From an uncultured Gammaproteobacteria bacterium (GTDB lineage Bacteria > Pseudomonadota > Gammaproteobacteria > Steroidobacterales > Woeseiaceae): DNA of 6,997 bases. Location: positions 1 through 6,997 of the forward strand of contig CALKYK010000010.1 in the NCBI GenBank assembly GCA_938003715.1. Reading direction: 5' to 3'. The position numbers and the translations under genes were made by a program. Below the pieces are notes generated by a model that was not told the origin of the DNA, made no database searches, and saw only the letters and a list, made by a program, of their open reading frames with translations. Of this stretch, positions 5,633 to 6,997 are shown one piece after another. Within the stretch, counting starts at the first letter, position 1; each line of letters opens with the position of its first letter.

Positions 5633-6997
5633 TCAGCGCTGGTCGCTGTCGTCGCCCGCTTCGCCGAGGCGGCGATAGTAGTCGGCGATGATCTCGCGGT
5701 GCCGGTCCGGCACCTCGTCGGCGGGACTCGTGCGCACCGCGCCCGAGTCACCGTTTGTCGCCCGCGCCAGCGCAAGCTCGAGCTGCTCGACGAGGGCGAG
5801 TGCGCGCCGGGCCTCCTCTTCGAGCAGCGCCGGATTGCCGCTGAAGTCAGACGCGCGCACCTCGGCGGCGAGGCGCCTCAGTTCGTCGATGTCCTGCACC
5901 GTGACGCCCGCACCGCGAAGCTCGCGGAACAGGGCCAGCACGTCCTCGGAAATATTCGTCGCGCGGCGATCGAATTCGCGACTGACGTCAAGGTCCTCGA
6001 CGCGCACGCCGGTCGAGCGCTGCAGGTCGTCGCGGCCACGCGTCGTCAGGGTCTCGGGATCCGTCGAGCCGCCGCCAACGCCTTCGGCCAGACGCTGCAG
6101 TTCGCGCCGCAGCGCGCGCGTTTCGGCCAGCGTCTGGCCGATGCCGTCCTGCGGCTCGCTGCCGTCCTGCCGCGATTCGGTGAGTGACTGTGCACGCTGC
6201 AGGTTCTCGCGGACCTCGCGCAGTGCTTCGGTCACCGCGCTTTCGCTGCCGGCCACGTACACCGCTTCACCCTGCTCGATGTAGGCGGCGGCGACGGCGA
6301 GTCGCGCCTCGATCTCGGCGTCGCGCAGCTCCTCGATCGCATCGCGCAGCGCCTCTGCTGCGCGCGGCTGCTCGTCCTCGACCTGCTGCGCGGTATTGCG
6401 CGTATCCTGTTCCAGCGCCTGCAGCGCGGCCTGCAGCCGGCGCTTCTCGGCCGCCATCTCGTATTCCTCGTCGAGCGTCATGCCGCTGTCGAGGCGGTTC
6501 AGGCTGTTGTTGCCAATGTCGACGCCGCGAATCGCCTCCTGGAGCCGGTCCTCCATCGCCTGCTGCTGCTCGTAAGCTTCGCCGGCGCGATCGGCGAGAT
6601 CGTCGAGCGCCGCCTGCATCGCCCGCTGCCGTTCGCGCTCGGCCTGGTCACGCGCGCCCTCGAGCTGGCGCTGCGCCTCGTCTGCCGCACGCTGCAGTTC
6701 CTCTGGGCTGGCCCCTGACCGCATCCCCTCGGCCGCGTCGTTCATCGCCCGCACCGCGCTCTCGAGCCGCCGCTGCAGCTCGTCGATCCGCCGCTGCCGC
6801 TCGTCGTTCTGCGCCGACTGCGCGCCGGACTGGCCGGACGCCTGGCCGCTGCTTTGCTGGCCCGACTGCTGGCCGGATTGTTGACCGGATTGCTGACCTG
6901 ATTGCTGCCCGGACTGGTTCTGCGCCTGGCTCGCCTGTTCGCGCATGCGTTCCAGCCGCTCGCGAAGCTCCTCGACATCGCGCCGCAGCATTTCCTG
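5633..6997 (-). CDS. Gln/Arg/Glu-rich coiled-coil protein, C-terminal part (possibly DUF4175-like)
   Basis: The last 454 residues of a protein whose N-terminus lies beyond the right edge. The frame is open to base 6997, so the ATG at 6991-6989 is probably internal. Seen: helical QEMLRRDVEELRERLERM at the left of the fragment, then five exact SGQQ repeats (29-48) and a looser SGQ/SAQ stretch to about residue 63. Long charged helices with coiled-coil character follow. They are broken near 158-174 by GVDIGNNSLNRLDSGMT and near the GVGGGSTDPET segment. The end has PADEVPDRHREIIADYYRRL. One lysine against dozens of arginines, one His, no Cys and no Trp are visible. Inference from memory: Q-rich linkers after QEM-type helices and a VPxxxRExxxxYYRxL tail recall large membrane-anchored DUF4175-like or MoxR/BatA-locus proteins, but no membrane segment is visible here to confirm it. 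No enzyme motif is seen. It converges with the metallophosphoesterase with no gap. Confidence 0.75.
   Translation of the reverse strand, partial: QEMLRRDVEELRERLERMREQASQAQNQSGQQSGQQSGQQSGQQSGQQSSGQASGQSGAQSAQNDERQRRIDELQRRLESAVRAMNDAAEGMRSGASPEELQRAADEAQRQLEGARDQAERERQRAMQAALDDLADRAGEAYEQQQAMEDRLQEAIRGVDIGNNSLNRLDSGMTLDEEYEMAAEKRRLQAALQALEQDTRNTAQQVEDEQPRAAEALRDAIEELRDAEIEARLAVAAAYIEQGEAVYVAGSESAVTEALREVRENLQRAQSLTESRQDGSEPQDGIGQTLAETRALRRELQRLAEGVGGGSTDPETLTTRGRDDLQRSTGVRVEDLDVSREFDRRATNISEDVLALFRELRGAGVTVQDIDELRRLAAEVRASDFSGNPALLEEEARRALALVEQLELALARATNGDSGAVRTSPADEVPDRHREIIADYYRRLGEAGDDSDQR
6854..6913 (-). repeat. 12-bp in-frame tandem repeat encoding SGQQ x5
   Basis: Five consecutive 12-base units (6902-6913, 6890-6901, 6878-6889, 6866-6877, 6854-6865) each encode Ser-Gly-Gln-Gln. 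The DNA units differ at synonymous positions (TCC/TCA/TCG for Ser, GGG/GGT/GGC for Gly, CAG/CAA for Gln). The array is therefore not a fresh slippage product, and the peptide is kept while the DNA drifts. A looser Gln/Ser/Gly/Ala stretch continues to about 6809. It probably forms a flexible linker in the coiled-coil protein. Confidence 0.85.

Noticed and set aside
5699..6187. Plus-strand open frames (5699-6187 and 5688-6284) opposite the coiled-coil gene
   Set aside because: Arg/Ser/Ala-rich translations typical of antisense frames in GC-rich DNA; the minus frame is longer, open to the edge and shows organised helical and repeat structure.
1..6997. CRISPR arrays, insertion sequences, att sites, tRNA/rRNA genes, toxin-antitoxin or phage genes
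   Set aside because: Looked for on both strands; no regularly spaced direct repeats, transposase motifs, clover-leaf sequences or small paired genes are apparent.

Overview
The window (about 7 kb) is GC-rich bacterial DNA, densely packed with ordinary-looking chromosomal genes. High GC, Shine-Dalgarno-type starts, a lipobox lipoprotein and a Sec-exported S9 peptidase point to a Gram-negative proteobacterium. A marine or soil gammaproteobacterium is my best guess, but it is an impression from gene content and not a demonstrated placement. I see no rRNA, tRNA, CRISPR, insertion sequence or integrase, and no stretch over 300 bases lacks a gene.

Layout from left to right: (1) 3-536, minus: the N-terminal 178 residues of an HpaB-type FADH2-dependent aromatic monooxygenase, cut by the left edge. 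(2) 612-1079, plus: a short-chain NAD(P)H:flavin reductase of the HpaC type, divergent from (1) across a 75-bp gap. (3) 1098-1499, plus: an NTF2-like/SnoaL-type small protein, 18 bp after (2). (4) 1566-2477, plus: a monofunctional proline dehydrogenase. (5) 2484-4502, minus: an exported S9-family prolyl oligopeptidase-type peptidase, convergent with (4) across 6 bp. (6) 4595-5632, plus: a lipoprotein metallophosphoesterase, divergent from (5) across 92 bp. (7) 5633-6997, minus: the C-terminal 454 residues of a Gln/Arg/Glu-rich coiled-coil protein, convergent with (6) with no bases between the two stop codons, and cut by the right edge.

How they may work together: (1) and (2) look like the oxygenase and reductase halves of a two-component flavin monooxygenase, and (3) is probably co-transcribed with the reductase. 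(5) can release peptides, including proline-containing ones, in the envelope, and (4) oxidises proline in the cytosol. This link is only suggestive because the two genes converge. (6) and (7) have no clear functional tie to the rest.

The most interesting non-coding signal is a perfect 10-bp inverted repeat (580-589 and 630-639, centres 50 bp apart) that brackets the start of the flavin reductase gene in the divergent promoter region. Other notable points are a metallophosphoesterase with Tyr in place of the first-motif His, and a 12-bp in-frame tandem repeat encoding SGQQ. I do not find convincing evidence of a wholly new biological system in this window.
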